Positions 1 through 9,205 of a DNA stretch of 64,000 nucleotides are shown here, piece by piece. Each line of letters begins with the position of its first letter. Position 1 is the first letter of the stretch. This stretch comes from Sinorhizobium shofinae (GTDB taxonomy: Bacteria; Pseudomonadota; Alphaproteobacteria; Rhizobiales; Rhizobiaceae): assembly GCA_001704765.1 (NCBI GenBank), contig MBFK01000153.1:62001-126000 (forward strand). Reading direction: 5' to 3'. The notes beneath the pieces are model-generated. The model was not told the DNA's origin. It saw only the letters and a list, made by a program, of their open reading frames with translations, and made no database searches. The position numbers and the translations under genes are program-made.

Positions 1-687
1 CTGCCCGATCTCTGCGCAAAGCCGGAGGGCTGCATCGTCGGCGAGCCGAGCGGGCTGCACGCCATCCGCGCCCACAAGGGAAAAGCCGCCGCCCGCATCG
101 AGCTCATCGGCCGCGCCGGCCACTCCTCGCGGCCGGACCTCGGGCTCAATGCCATTCACGCCATGGCGGAGATCGTTGCCGCGGCGGTCCGTTCTGCCGA
201 TACCCTGACGGAGGGGCCTTTCGACGACAATTTCGAGCCACCCTACTCGTCGCTGCAGGTCGGCACCATTGCCGGTGGACAAGCCGTCAACATCATTCCC
301 GACCGCTGCATGATCGAGCTTGAGGCACGCGCCGTGGCGGGCGTCGATCCTTCGCGGCTTCTCTCGGGCATCGAGGCCAAACTAGAAAGCTTGGCCGAAC
401 GTGGCTTCAAGACAAGCTGGGAAGTCTTAAGCGCCTATCCGGCGCTGTCGCTCAAGGACGATGCGCCACTTGCCGTTCTGCTGCGCGACCTGACCGGGCA
501 GGAGCCGCTCCCCGCCGTCAGCTACGGTACGGAAGCCGGTCTCTATCAGGCGGCCGGCATCGACGCGATCATCTGCGGCCCGGGGGACATCGCGCGCGCC
601 CACAAGGCGGACGAGTATATCGAGATCGGCGAACTCGCGGCCTGCCGGACCATGATCGAGGCGCTGGGGCAAAGGCTCAGCGCCTAG
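1..687 (+). CDS. M20 family amidohydrolase, acetylornithine deacetylase-like (5' end outside window)
   Basis: The reading frame is open from base 1 and ends at TAG 685-687, so only the C-terminal ~228 residues are present. The protein is a zinc-dependent M20 peptidase/deacetylase of the ArgE/DapE type. The visible part contains the EPSGL segment of the catalytic lobe, the GHSSRPDLGLNAI segment that opens the dimerisation domain, and a C-terminal TEAGLYQ...GPGDIARAHKADEYI stretch, typical of ArgE, which carries the last metal-ligand histidine. It would remove an acyl group from an amino-acid nitrogen. Its place in a catabolic cluster rather than with arg genes suggests degradation of an N-acyl compound, not arginine synthesis. 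The family call is firm; the substrate is open. Confidence 0.85.
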   Translation: MPDLCAKPEGCIVGEPSGLHAIRAHKGKAAARIELIGRAGHSSRPDLGLNAIHAMAEIVAAAVRSADTLTEGPFDDNFEPPYSSLQVGTIAGGQAVNIIPDRCMIELEARAVAGVDPSRLLSGIEAKLESLAERGFKTSWEVLSAYPALSLKDDAPLAVLLRDLTGQEPLPAVSYGTEAGLYQAAGIDAIICGPGDIARAHKADEYIEIGELAACRTMIEALGQRLSA

Positions 688-704
688 CCACCGCTCATCC
701 GGCA

Positions 705-719
705 AGGCGGAAGCCGCCT
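705..719. terminator. Short GC hairpin after the M20 gene, weak terminator candidate
   Basis: A perfect 6-bp inverted repeat (AGGCGG, 3-nt loop, CCGCCT) begins 17 bases after the stop codon of the M20 gene. The sequence after it (ATAAATC) is A+T-rich but has no real T tract. It may slow or end transcription before the dehydrogenase gene at 816. Confidence 0.3.
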
Positions 720-815
720 ATAAATCGGTGTCATATGCCGTTGCGCCGGCGTGCTTCGGAGTATTCTACCGGCGCGTCAGGGCAACGATGGCCTGCAAAC
801 TGACGAGGAAGAACG

Positions 816-1739
816 ATGGCCTTTCTGTTCAATTCCGATGCCGAACGGGCGAGGATCTTTGCGGCTGAATTCGCCCACGAGCTCCCATCTCTTCCCTTCG
901 TGACGGACGCCGGCAGTGTCGATCCGGCCGCGGTCCGCTACCTGCTGACATGGACCGCGCCGCCGGACCTCGAGCGCTACGTCAATCTCGAGGTCTTGTT
1001 TTCGATCGGGGCCGGCGTCGACCAGTTTGCCGTTGACCGCCTGCCGAAGAACGTCAAGCTCGTCCGGATGATCGAGGACGGCATCACCCGCATGATGCAG
1101 GAATATGCGACGCTTGCCGTCCTCGCGCTGCATCGCGACCTTCCCGGCTATCTTGGCCAACAGGGCGCCGGGGAGTGGCGCATGCGCCCGGTCCGGCAGG
1201 CAACCGAGCGGCGGGTCGGCGTGCTCGGTCTCGGAAATCTCGGTCAGGCGGTTCTCGACCGCCTCCGTCCCTTCGGCTTTCCGCTCTCGGGCTGGAGCCG
1301 CTCGCCGCGTGAGGTCCCGGGAGTCGCCTGCCATCATGGCCAAGGCGCTCTTGCCGACTTTCTTGCCACCCAGGACATTCTGATCTGCCTGCTGCCGCTC
1401 ACCGCCGAGACACGCGGCATCCTCGATGCCTCGCTTTTCGCTAAACTTCCGAGAGGCGCCTGCCTCGTGCATGTCGGGCGCGGACCGCAACTCGACGTGG
1501 GCGCGCTTGTTGCTGCACTGGACAGCGGCCAACTCGCCGGCGCCGTCCTCGACGTCACCGATCCGGAACCGCTGCCGGCTGACCACCCGCTATGGCGCCA
1601 CCCGAAGGTGATCATCACCCCGCATATAGCCAGCGTCACCCAGCCGGAAACCGCGGCGAGAACCGTCATCGCCAATATCCGGCGCCATGAAGCCGGCCTC
1701 GACCTCATCGGCCTCATTGACCGCGACCGCGGCTATTGA
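816..1739 (+). CDS. D-2-hydroxyacid dehydrogenase, glyoxylate/hydroxypyruvate reductase A-like
   Basis: This 307-residue NAD(P)-dependent enzyme reduces 2-oxo acids such as glyoxylate or hydroxypyruvate. The Rossmann motif GLGNLG lies at residues 138-143. The catalytic triad of the family is visible as Arg222 (GRGPQ), Glu251 (DPEPL) and His270 (TPHIAS). The length is right for the GhrA group. A GAGGAAG ribosome site lies ~7 bases before the ATG. The cupin gene follows after 26 bases, so the two are probably cotranscribed. It could handle a 2-oxo or 2-hydroxy acid released by neighbouring catabolic enzymes. Confidence 0.85.
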   Translation: MAFLFNSDAERARIFAAEFAHELPSLPFVTDAGSVDPAAVRYLLTWTAPPDLERYVNLEVLFSIGAGVDQFAVDRLPKNVKLVRMIEDGITRMMQEYATLAVLALHRDLPGYLGQQGAGEWRMRPVRQATERRVGVLGLGNLGQAVLDRLRPFGFPLSGWSRSPREVPGVACHHGQGALADFLATQDILICLLPLTAETRGILDASLFAKLPRGACLVHVGRGPQLDVGALVAALDSGQLAGAVLDVTDPEPLPADHPLWRHPKVIITPHIASVTQPETAARTVIANIRRHEAGLDLIGLIDRDRGY

Positions 1740-1765
1740 GTCCATCGCAACCCGAAAGGAAAGCA

Positions 1766-2122
1766 ATGTCTCTTCTGAAGACCATCGACACCAACCCGCA
1801 ATTCGAGCCGAAGCAGTCGACGCCAATGCCCGAGCGGCTGATTTCCGGCAGCCCGTCCTTCAAGACCTGGGCCCAGGACAGCGCCCGCGACGGCATGATC
1901 AACACGGGCGTATGGGAGGCGACACCGGGCGAGACCCGCTCGATCAAGGGCGAAACCTTCGAGTTCTGCCATATCCTCGAAGGGGTGATCGAACTTGCGG
2001 AAGAGGGTGGCGCGACGTCCGTTACCTATCGCGCCGGCGACAGCTTCGTGATGAAACCCGGCTTCAAGGGCGTCTGGCGGACGATCGAGACCGTCCGCAA
2101 GATCTATGTGACGGTCGGCTGA
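1766..2122 (+). CDS. Small cupin-domain protein
   Basis: The product is 118 residues with a single cupin barrel of the DUF861 (EutQ-like) kind. The core has ETRSIKGETFEFCHILEGVIEL followed by YRAGDSFVMKPGFKGVW, a compact version of the two cupin motifs. I chose the ATG at 1766 because AAAGGAAAG sits just before it; an in-frame upstream ATG at 1736 overlaps the previous stop and has no good ribosome site. Such proteins bind small ligands or a metal and often accompany amino-acid or amine catabolism. No specific reaction can be assigned. Confidence 0.75.
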   Translation: MSLLKTIDTNPQFEPKQSTPMPERLISGSPSFKTWAQDSARDGMINTGVWEATPGETRSIKGETFEFCHILEGVIELAEEGGATSVTYRAGDSFVMKPGFKGVWRTIETVRKIYVTVG

Positions 2123-2586
2123 TGGTGACACTTCGGGACCTCCCGGTCTACGAGATCGAGCGGGACGGCTATAGGCTCAGCACCGACCGCAGCCGGCTCG
2201 ACCTCGACCTCATTCACAGCTACCTGGCTGGGGAATCCTACTGGGCCCGCGGCCTCGACCGCGCCTTGTTCGAGCGTGCCCTCGAAGGCTCGCTGCCGGT
2301 CGCGATCTACGCGCCGGACGGCAGCCTCGCCACCTTTGCACGGGTGGTGACCGACCTGGCTGTCTTCGCCTATCTCCGGGACGTCTTCACCCTGCCTGCC
2401 CATCGCGGGCGGGGTCTTGCCGCCTGGCTTGCCGAAGCGATTCGCCAGCATCCCGAACTCGCCTCGGTCACCACCTGGATGCTGGCGACGCGGGATGCGC
2501 AAGCCGTCTATGAGAAGGCCGGCTTCCGACCCGTCCCGCATCCCGAATACTACATGAGCGTGCCGAAGCCGGACGAGGCTCCATAA
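2122..2586 (+). CDS. GNAT family N-acetyltransferase
   Basis: The ATG at 2122 overlaps the TGA of the cupin gene by one base (TGATG), which points to translational coupling. The 154-residue product has the GNAT acetyl-CoA pyrophosphate loop LPAHRGRGLAAWL near residue 95 and the C-terminal AVYEKAGFRPV motif near residue 132. It should acetylate a small-molecule amine; the acceptor is unknown. The longer open frame upstream of 2122 lies inside other genes and is not used. Confidence 0.8.
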   Translation: MVTLRDLPVYEIERDGYRLSTDRSRLDLDLIHSYLAGESYWARGLDRALFERALEGSLPVAIYAPDGSLATFARVVTDLAVFAYLRDVFTLPAHRGRGLAAWLAEAIRQHPELASVTTWMLATRDAQAVYEKAGFRPVPHPEYYMSVPKPDEAP

Positions 2587-2599
2587 CCAAAGGTTATGG
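2581..2599. promoter_or_regulatory. Perfect dyad with LysR-type T-N11-A core upstream of hyuA
   Basis: CCATAACC-AAA-GGTTATGG is a perfect 8-3-8 inverted repeat. Its inner part, TAACCAAAGGTTA, has the T-N11-A form typical of LysR-family operators. It overlaps the stop codon of the GNAT gene and lies about 78 bases before the hyuA start. The LysR gene at 6740, just after hyuB, is the obvious candidate regulator; that link is inferred. Confidence 0.5.
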
Positions 2600-2676
2600 A
2601 AATCCATCATCTTATTCTTGGTCTTCGGTGAGGTTCTCGCGGATGCTGATCGCCGAAAGAACAAGGAAGACAGAGC

Positions 2677-4722
2677 ATGAGCTATCGCATCGGCGTCGAT
2701 GTCGGCGGTTCCTTCACGGACTTCGCCGTCTTCGACGAAACCAATGGGCGCCTCGCCACACTCAAGGTGTTTTCCCGGCCGGACGAGCCGGGCGCCGAAA
2801 TAACCGCTGGACTGACGGCGCTCAAGGGGCGAGACGGCCTCGATCCGGCCGCGGTCAGCTATTTCACCCACGGCACCACCGTCGGCGTCAACACGGTGAT
2901 CCAGCGCAACGGTCATGACCTGGCGTTGTTCACGACCCGCAACTTCGAGGACGTGTTGCGGATCGCGCGGCTGAAGATTCCGCAAATCCACAATCTCTAT
3001 TCGGTGCGGCCCGAGCCGCTCATTCCCCGAGACCGCGTCTTCGGGATCACGGAACGGACGCTTGCAACCGGCGAAGTTCTCGTCACGCCTGAACGCGAAG
3101 ACGTGGGGGCCGCGGTTGATGCCGCACGACTGGCCGGCTGCAAGGGGATCGTGCTTGCCTTCCTCAACGCCTATCGCAATCCGGAGAACGAAAGGGCCGT
3201 GAAGGCGATGATCGGCAAGATCGCACCCGAGTTGCCGGTCTTTTCTTCGGCCGAGACCTGGCCGATCATCCGCGAACACGAGCGCACGATCACCGCCGTC
3301 ATCAGCGGCTACGTCCAACCGCGGGTCTCGCGCTACCTCGACCGCTTCGAGACGGTGCTGCGCCAGGAAGGCCTGGCCTGCCCGCTCCTGATCACCAAGA
3401 GCAATGGCGGCGTCATGGGCATCGACCAGGCGCGCAATGACTGTGTGCAGATGATCCTGTCCGGCACCGCCTCCGGCGTCATCGGCGCCGGCTATCTCGC
3501 CAGGGCGAGTGGCTTCGATCGGATTCTCAGCCTCGACATCGGCGGCACCAGCGCCGACGTGGCCGTCATCATTGACGGGCAGCCGCAATATGGCGTCGGC
3601 GAATTGATCGGCGACTTCCAGATCCATATCCCGTCGGTTTCGGTGAGTTCCGTCGGACAGGGTGGCGGCTCGATCGCCTGGGTCGATCCACTCGGCATGC
3701 TCCAGGTCGGTCCCGACAGCGCCGGCTCGACGCCGGGCCCAGCCTGCTACGGACGCGGCGGCACCAGGGCGACGGTGACAGACGCGGTCGTCGCCTGCAA
3801 CCTGGTCGGCCATATGCCGCTCGGCTACGGCGCCGTCGAGGTCGATCACGCGGCGGCACGCGCAGCGATCGCACCGCTTGCGGAAGCCCTCGGCAGCAGC
3901 GTCGAAGCCGTGGCCGGCGACATCATCAATATCTCCGTCTCCGGCATGTATGCCGAAGTGAGCGGGCTCATCTCCCGCTTCGGCATCGACCCGCGCGACT
4001 TCCACCTCTTCGCCTTCGGCGGCGCAGGTGCGATGCTTGCCTCTTTCCTGGCGCGCGAACTCGACATGAAAGGGGTCGTCGTGCCTCCGACGCCCGGCGT
4101 CGTCTCGGCGCTCGGCGGGCTCATCGCCGATCTCAAGAACGACTTCATCCGCACGGTCTATTGCGACGTAACCGCCGAGGGGCTCGCTGCCGTGGCATCT
4201 CCCTATGCCGCGCTCGGTGCGCAAGCCGAAGACTGGCTGCGCAACAGGCAGGGCTTCAAGGGAGACGCGCGCGTCAAGGTTCTCGCAGATATGCGTTACC
4301 AAGGACAATCCTACGAAATCGAAGTGCCGCTTGAAGGCGCATGGCTCGATGCAGGTGATGGCGCTGCAGTCGCGGACGCATTCCATGCCGAGCATGCCCG
4401 GCTGTTCGGGCACTCATCGCCCACGGCGCCGGTGCAAATGGTCAATCTGCGCCTCACCATTTCAGGCGCAACGCCGAAGCCGGCCCTTCTTCCCCTCGCT
4501 CCCGCCGAGGCCCCGGCAACCCCGCGGCTGGAGGTCGACGCCTGGTTCGACGGCAGGGCAACCACAACGCCTGTCTATCATCGCGTCGATCTAAGGGCCG
4601 GCCATCGTCTCGACGGTCCCGCCATCGTCGCGCAGGACGACACCACGACCGTCGTTCCGCCCGGCTTCGTCGTCCATGTCGATACGCTCGGCAATCTCGT
4701 CATCACCCGCAGGGAGGCCTGA
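2677..4722 (+). CDS. hyuA: Hydantoinase/oxoprolinase subunit A (N-methylhydantoinase A family)
   Basis: This 681-residue protein has the actin-like ATPase fold of the HyuA/5-oxoprolinase family. IGVDVGGSFTDFAVFD at the N terminus is the first phosphate-binding motif, THGTTVGVNTVIQR follows near residue 66, and SLDIGGTSADVAVI near residue 287 is the second phosphate motif. With HyuB it hydrolyses a cyclic amide (hydantoin, 5-oxoproline or similar lactam/imide) using ATP. The start has AAGGAAGACAGAGC before ATG. One base separates its stop from hyuB. The exact ring substrate cannot be told from sequence. Confidence 0.9.
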   Translation: MSYRIGVDVGGSFTDFAVFDETNGRLATLKVFSRPDEPGAEITAGLTALKGRDGLDPAAVSYFTHGTTVGVNTVIQRNGHDLALFTTRNFEDVLRIARLKIPQIHNLYSVRPEPLIPRDRVFGITERTLATGEVLVTPEREDVGAAVDAARLAGCKGIVLAFLNAYRNPENERAVKAMIGKIAPELPVFSSAETWPIIREHERTITAVISGYVQPRVSRYLDRFETVLRQEGLACPLLITKSNGGVMGIDQARNDCVQMILSGTASGVIGAGYLARASGFDRILSLDIGGTSADVAVIIDGQPQYGVGELIGDFQIHIPSVSVSSVGQGGGSIAWVDPLGMLQVGPDSAGSTPGPACYGRGGTRATVTDAVVACNLVGHMPLGYGAVEVDHAAARAAIAPLAEALGSSVEAVAGDIINISVSGMYAEVSGLISRFGIDPRDFHLFAFGGAGAMLASFLARELDMKGVVVPPTPGVVSALGGLIADLKNDFIRTVYCDVTAEGLAAVASPYAALGAQAEDWLRNRQGFKGDARVKVLADMRYQGQSYEIEVPLEGAWLDAGDGAAVADAFHAEHARLFGHSSPTAPVQMVNLRLTISGATPKPALLPLAPAEAPATPRLEVDAWFDGRATTTPVYHRVDLRAGHRLDGPAIVAQDDTTTVVPPGFVVHVDTLGNLVITRREA

Positions 4723-4723
4723 C

Positions 4724-6691
4724 ATGGCGATCGACCGCAGAAACCTGAAAGTGCTCGCCAATTTCTGCGCCGCGGCCGCCGACGCCATGGCCTTCACGCT
4801 GATGCGCACCGCCCATTCGGCCTTCGTCAAGGAAACGGAGGATTTCTCCTGCCAGGTGGTGACGCGCGAGGGGCTCGCCTTCGCGAGCCCCCGCCAATTC
4901 GGCGCGCCCTGGTACAGCGGTATCGACTATGCGCCGCTCATCGAGATGTTCAACGACTATGCCGAGGGCGACATCTGCATCACCAACGATCCCTATAGCG
5001 GCTTCGTCGCGACCCATTCTCCGGACATCCATATTTGGAAGCCGGTCTTTCACGAGGGGAATCTTGCCTGCTTTGTCGTCGGCCATATCCACAATACCGA
5101 CGTTGGCGGCGCCGTGCCCGCCTCCCTTTCTCGCTCCTTGACGGAGATCGAGCAGGAGGGCTTGCGCATCCCGCCAGTCAAGCTCGTTCAACAGGGCGTT
5201 CTGAACCAATTCGTGCTCAGCATGATGGCGGCCAATGTACGGCTGCCGGAGCAGAATATCGGCGACCTCCACGCCCAGATCGCCTCGGTCAATATAGGCG
5301 AGCGGAAGCTGAAGGAGATCATCGCCCGCTTCGGATACGAGGATTTCATCGATGGCGTCGGGCAGATCCTCGACTATGCGGAGGCGCAGACCCGAGCGAT
5401 CCTCGCCCGTGTGCCGGACGGGGAATATTTCTTCGCCGATTATGCGGATGAGGATTCCGTCGGCGGCAAACCGTGCCGCGTGGCGCTGACGCTTCGCGTC
5501 AATGGCGACGAGGTCGAGCTCGACTATACGGGCAGCGACCCGCAGCTCGGCTCCTCGCTCAACATGCCGACCGGCGGACGCAAACGCCATCCCCTCGTCA
5601 TGGTCGGCCTCACCTACGTGCTCTACACGCTCGACAACAGCCTGCTCCTGAACGCCGGCACATTGCGCCCGGCCCGCGCCGTGCTGCCCGAGGGCACCAT
5701 CGTCAACTGCGAGCGGCCGGCGGCGGTCGGCATGCGATCGCTCACCTGTGCGATGACCCAGATCGTTACCGTCGGGGCTTTTGCCCAGGCGCTGCCGGAG
5801 CTCATGCCCGCCGCCTCCCCCGGCGGCAACGCGATCATGAATGTCAAGACCAGCGCCCGAAACGGCCGCCCGGTCATGGCGTCCATCGGGCCGGTCGGCG
5901 GCGGCGGCGGCGGAACGCCGATCTGCGACGGCAGCGATGGTGCCGGAGGCGCGACCGGCTTTCTGCGCAACACGCCGATCGAGATCAGCGAGGCGGAGGT
6001 GCCGATCCGGTTTCTTCGCTACGGTCTTCAGCCGGATACCGGCGCACCGGGACGTTACCGCGGCGGCCTCTCGGCCATCATGGAATTCGAGGTGTCCGCG
6101 CCGGAGACCGTCGTGACGGCCCGCAACCGCAACCGCTCGATCATGCCCTCCTGGGGGCTGAAAGGCGGCCATGCGGGCGTCGTCTCCCGTTTCATCCGCA
6201 ATCCCGGCAGGAGCGACGAAACCGATCTCGGCAATACCGATGTGGTGCGCTGCAATCCACGTGACGTGATCCGCGTTATCGGACCGGGTGCCGGTGGCTA
6301 TGGCGACCCCTTCGAGCGGCCGGCGAGCGCCGTGCTGCGCGATGTCCGCCGTGGCGCCGTTTCGCTCGAAAGAGCTCGCCACGACTATGGCGTGGCGATC
6401 GTCGCGGACGAGGTCGACACCGACGCGACGGCTGCCTTGCGCGCCGAGGCACGGCCGAAATCCCGTATCTTCACCTATGGCGCCGAGCGCATCGCTTTCG
6501 AGACGGTGTGGACGCAGGAGCGCTACGATCTGCTCACCCGGTTCCTCGCGGACGTTCCGGTCGGCTGGCGCTTCTTCCTGAAGCATCGCATATTCGAGGC
6601 CGTCGCCTTCCTTCCCGCGGAGGACGAAACCCCGATCGACCAGCAGATGGGCGCGATCTTCCGCGAGATGCGCGAGAGATATGGGCTTTGA
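4724..6691 (+). CDS. hyuB: Hydantoinase/oxoprolinase subunit B
   Basis: This 655-residue HyuB-family protein is the partner of HyuA in ATP-dependent cyclic-amide hydrolysis. Typical segments are FVKETEDFSC near residue 32, CITNDPYSGFVATHSPDI near residue 86, and the glycine-rich GPVGGGGGGTPICDG loop near residue 389. The ATG at 4724 starts one base after the hyuA stop and is preceded by AGGGAGG; an in-frame ATG at 4676 lies inside hyuA and is less likely. Length is on the longer side for the family, with a C-terminal extension of about 80 residues after the GPGAGGYGDP motif near residue 522. Confidence 0.9.
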   Translation: MAIDRRNLKVLANFCAAAADAMAFTLMRTAHSAFVKETEDFSCQVVTREGLAFASPRQFGAPWYSGIDYAPLIEMFNDYAEGDICITNDPYSGFVATHSPDIHIWKPVFHEGNLACFVVGHIHNTDVGGAVPASLSRSLTEIEQEGLRIPPVKLVQQGVLNQFVLSMMAANVRLPEQNIGDLHAQIASVNIGERKLKEIIARFGYEDFIDGVGQILDYAEAQTRAILARVPDGEYFFADYADEDSVGGKPCRVALTLRVNGDEVELDYTGSDPQLGSSLNMPTGGRKRHPLVMVGLTYVLYTLDNSLLLNAGTLRPARAVLPEGTIVNCERPAAVGMRSLTCAMTQIVTVGAFAQALPELMPAASPGGNAIMNVKTSARNGRPVMASIGPVGGGGGGTPICDGSDGAGGATGFLRNTPIEISEAEVPIRFLRYGLQPDTGAPGRYRGGLSAIMEFEVSAPETVVTARNRNRSIMPSWGLKGGHAGVVSRFIRNPGRSDETDLGNTDVVRCNPRDVIRVIGPGAGGYGDPFERPASAVLRDVRRGAVSLERARHDYGVAIVADEVDTDATAALRAEARPKSRIFTYGAERIAFETVWTQERYDLLTRFLADVPVGWRFFLKHRIFEAVAFLPAEDETPIDQQMGAIFREMRERYGL

Positions 6692-6739
6692 TGACCTCCG
6701 TAGGTCGGCTAAGACATTGGCGTGCGAGGATTGGGAGCG

Positions 6740-7630
6740 ATGAACGCGCGCCAGCTTGAAATCTTCCGGGCGATCATGCGCGACGGCAGCATCACCGCCG
6801 CGGCCAATTCGCTCGGAATATCTCAGCCGGCGGTGAGCAAGCTCCTGCACCACATGGAGGGCCAACTCGGCTATGCGCTCTTCGATCGCATCGGCGGGCG
6901 GCTGGTGCCGACGATGGAAGCGAACCTGCTGTTTGCCGACGCAGATCGCGTTTTCCGCGAGGTGGAGGCTTTGAAGTCGCTGGCGAGGGACATCGGCGCG
7001 CAAAAGATCGGTCTTTTGCGGCTTGGCGCGAGCCTGCCGGTGACTTATTCGGTCCTGCCGAGAGCGCTCTCGAACTTCCGCACACAGCATCCCGAAGTGA
7101 AGATTCACCTGCACGCGCTGCCGAAGCGGGAAATTGCCGAGGCGCTCCTCATCGGCGACATCGATCTCGCCGTCACCCTCTCGCTCATTCCCGCCCCGAC
7201 TGTGCGCAGCGAGCCCCTTTGCGAGGTGCCAATCGTTGCGGTGATGCGCGCCGACGAGCCGCTCGCCGGGAACCGCGAGATCACGCCCGCCGACCTCGAC
7301 GGCAAGACCTTGATCTCCTACGGTTCCCATGCCGAGATCGGCGCGGCGATCGATGCCGCCTTCGCCGACACCGGACGGCAGCGGGACGTCGCCATACAGA
7401 TTGCCTCCTCGGTTGGCGCTGCGCCGCTCGTGCGCGAGGGCCTGGGAATAGCGCTCGTTGACGGGCTCGTCGCCTGGCGCGATTTCGAGGGGTTGGTTGC
7501 CCGCCCCTTCCTGCCGCGCATCGCGATGCAGGCGGTTGCGGCAACCAATGATGCGCGGCCGGCGTCGCGCTTCGTAAAGCCGTTTCTGACCTGCCTCAGG
7601 GCCGTTCTGGACGGCCAAAGATTGCGCTGA
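6740..7630 (+). CDS. LysR-type transcriptional regulator next to hyuAB
   Basis: The product is 296 residues. Its N-terminal winged helix-turn-helix (residues 3-62: RQLEIFRAIMRDGSITAAA...ISQPAVSKLLHHME) is a clear LysR domain, followed by a periplasmic-binding-protein-like effector domain. The ATG at 6740 has GGGAG upstream; a GTG at 6722 would add six residues. The gene follows hyuB in the same direction by 48 bases. It probably controls hyuAB, the downstream dehydrogenase genes, or both. The dyad at 2581-2599 is a candidate binding site. The inducer is unknown. Confidence 0.88.
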   Translation: MNARQLEIFRAIMRDGSITAAANSLGISQPAVSKLLHHMEGQLGYALFDRIGGRLVPTMEANLLFADADRVFREVEALKSLARDIGAQKIGLLRLGASLPVTYSVLPRALSNFRTQHPEVKIHLHALPKREIAEALLIGDIDLAVTLSLIPAPTVRSEPLCEVPIVAVMRADEPLAGNREITPADLDGKTLISYGSHAEIGAAIDAAFADTGRQRDVAIQIASSVGAAPLVREGLGIALVDGLVAWRDFEGLVARPFLPRIAMQAVAATNDARPASRFVKPFLTCLRAVLDGQRLR

Positions 7631-7732
7631 AAGGCTTGTCCCAAACAGGATATTCCATCACCGTCATCGGCACAGTCGACCGAAACTGCCGGTAAGCCGC
7701 CGCTAATCTTGCCCGGACGGCAAGGAGCAGCG

Positions 7733-9196
7733 ATGACCCTCAGTTTCAATCCCGATACGCTCGAACTCCCCTCCGGCCATTTCATCGGCGGCGGCTACGT
7801 CCCCGCGGCCGGCCGCCTCGCCATGCATCGCCCCTCCGATGGCGCGGCCTTCGCCGAGTGCCCCGTGGCGGGCGAAGACCTGGTCGATCAGGCGGTCGTT
7901 AGCGCCAGCCGGGCGCTCAAGGAGAGCGGCTGGTCGGGCCTGCGGCCGCGCGAAAGGACGCGGGCTCTCTCCCGTTGGGCCGACCTCATCGAAGCGGAAG
8001 CGGCGACGCTTGCGCGCCTCGAAGCCGTTGCCTCCACCCGCCCCGTCGGTCACCTCGTCCAAGGCGATATCGCCATCACCGCCGAGCAGATCCGCTTCTT
8101 CGCGGAGTTTGCCGACAAGGAAGGCGGCGATCTGGTGCCGACCGACGACGACAATCTCGGCATGATCATGACCGAGCCCTATGGTGTCGTCGGCGCGATC
8201 ACGCCCTGGAATTTTCCGGTCTCGATGGCAGGCTGGAAGCTCGGGCCGGCGCTCGCCGCCGGCAATGCGGTCGTGCTGAAGCCGTCCGAGATGACCCCTT
8301 TCTCGACGCTCTATCTCGCCGAGCTTTCAGTGCGCGCCGGCCTCCCGGCCGGGCTCGTCAATGTCGTGCTCGGCGATGGGCCGACCACCGGAAACGCCAT
8401 TACGGGTCATCCGGGCATCGGCAAGGTGAGCTTCACCGGTTCGACGGCAGCCGGAGCGGCGATCATGGAAAACGTCGCCCGCACCGGCATCAAGCCGATG
8501 ACGCTCGAGCTCGGCGGAAAAAGCCCGCAGCTCGTCTTCGCGGATGCGGATCTCGACCGTGCCGCCGAAGCGATCGCCCGCAACATTCTCGCCAATGCCG
8601 GCCAGGCCTGTGTTGCTGGCTCCCGCGTGATTGTCGACCGAAAGGTCGCCGATGCGCTGACCGAAGCAATGGTCGCGCACATGAGCGCGATAGTCCCCGG
8701 CCCGACCTGGGACGAGGCCAGCCAATATTCGCCGATCATCTCCGAGCGCCAGATCGGCCGGATCGATTCGATCGTTCAAGCAGCGACTGCTGGCGGCGGC
8801 GAATGCCTGCTCGGCGGCAAGCAACTCGACCGGAAGGGCTATTTCTATGCCCCGACGCTGATCGCGAGCGTCGACCAATCCTCTCCTGCCGTGACCGAGG
8901 AAATCTTTGGGCCGGTGCTGACGCTGCAGACCTTCGACGACGAGGAGGAGGCTTTGGCGCTCGCCGACCATCCGACCTACGGGCTCGCCGCCGGCGTTTT
9001 CACGCGTGATCTCTCGCGCGCCCTCCGGGTAACGCGGCGGCTTGAGGCAGGAACAGTCTGGGTCAACCGTTACGGGCGCTCGCGCGACCACATCCTTCCG
9101 ACCGGCGGCTACAAGAGCTCCGGCATCGGCAAGGATCTCGGTCGCGAGGCCTATCTTGCCAACCGCCGCAGCAAGAGCGTGCTGATCAATCTCTGA
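7733..9196 (+). CDS. NAD(P)-dependent aldehyde dehydrogenase
   Basis: This 487-residue class I aldehyde dehydrogenase oxidises an aldehyde to its acid. The catalytic cysteine is Cys293 (NAGQACVAG) and the general-base glutamate is Glu259 (TLELGGKSP). The nucleotide-binding segment ITPWNFPVSMAGWKLGPALAAGN starts near residue 156. I took the ATG at 7733 because AAGGAGCAG precedes it; an ATG at 7709 has no such site. The next gene starts 9 bases after the stop, so it heads a three-gene dehydrogenase operon. Confidence 0.88.
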   Translation: MTLSFNPDTLELPSGHFIGGGYVPAAGRLAMHRPSDGAAFAECPVAGEDLVDQAVVSASRALKESGWSGLRPRERTRALSRWADLIEAEAATLARLEAVASTRPVGHLVQGDIAITAEQIRFFAEFADKEGGDLVPTDDDNLGMIMTEPYGVVGAITPWNFPVSMAGWKLGPALAAGNAVVLKPSEMTPFSTLYLAELSVRAGLPAGLVNVVLGDGPTTGNAITGHPGIGKVSFTGSTAAGAAIMENVARTGIKPMTLELGGKSPQLVFADADLDRAAEAIARNILANAGQACVAGSRVIVDRKVADALTEAMVAHMSAIVPGPTWDEASQYSPIISERQIGRIDSIVQAATAGGGECLLGGKQLDRKGYFYAPTLIASVDQSSPAVTEEIFGPVLTLQTFDDEEEALALADHPTYGLAAGVFTRDLSRALRVTRRLEAGTVWVNRYGRSRDHILPTGGYKSSGIGKDLGREAYLANRRSKSVLINL

Positions 9197-9205
9197 GGGA
9201 TGGAG

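Noticed and set aside
2104-7618. Two very long antisense open frames (769 and 971 residues) opposite hyuA and hyuB-LysR
   Set aside because: They are mirror frames of high-GC3 coding DNA; their translations are rich in Arg, Asp, Gly and His without family motifs, while the plus-strand proteins are clear.
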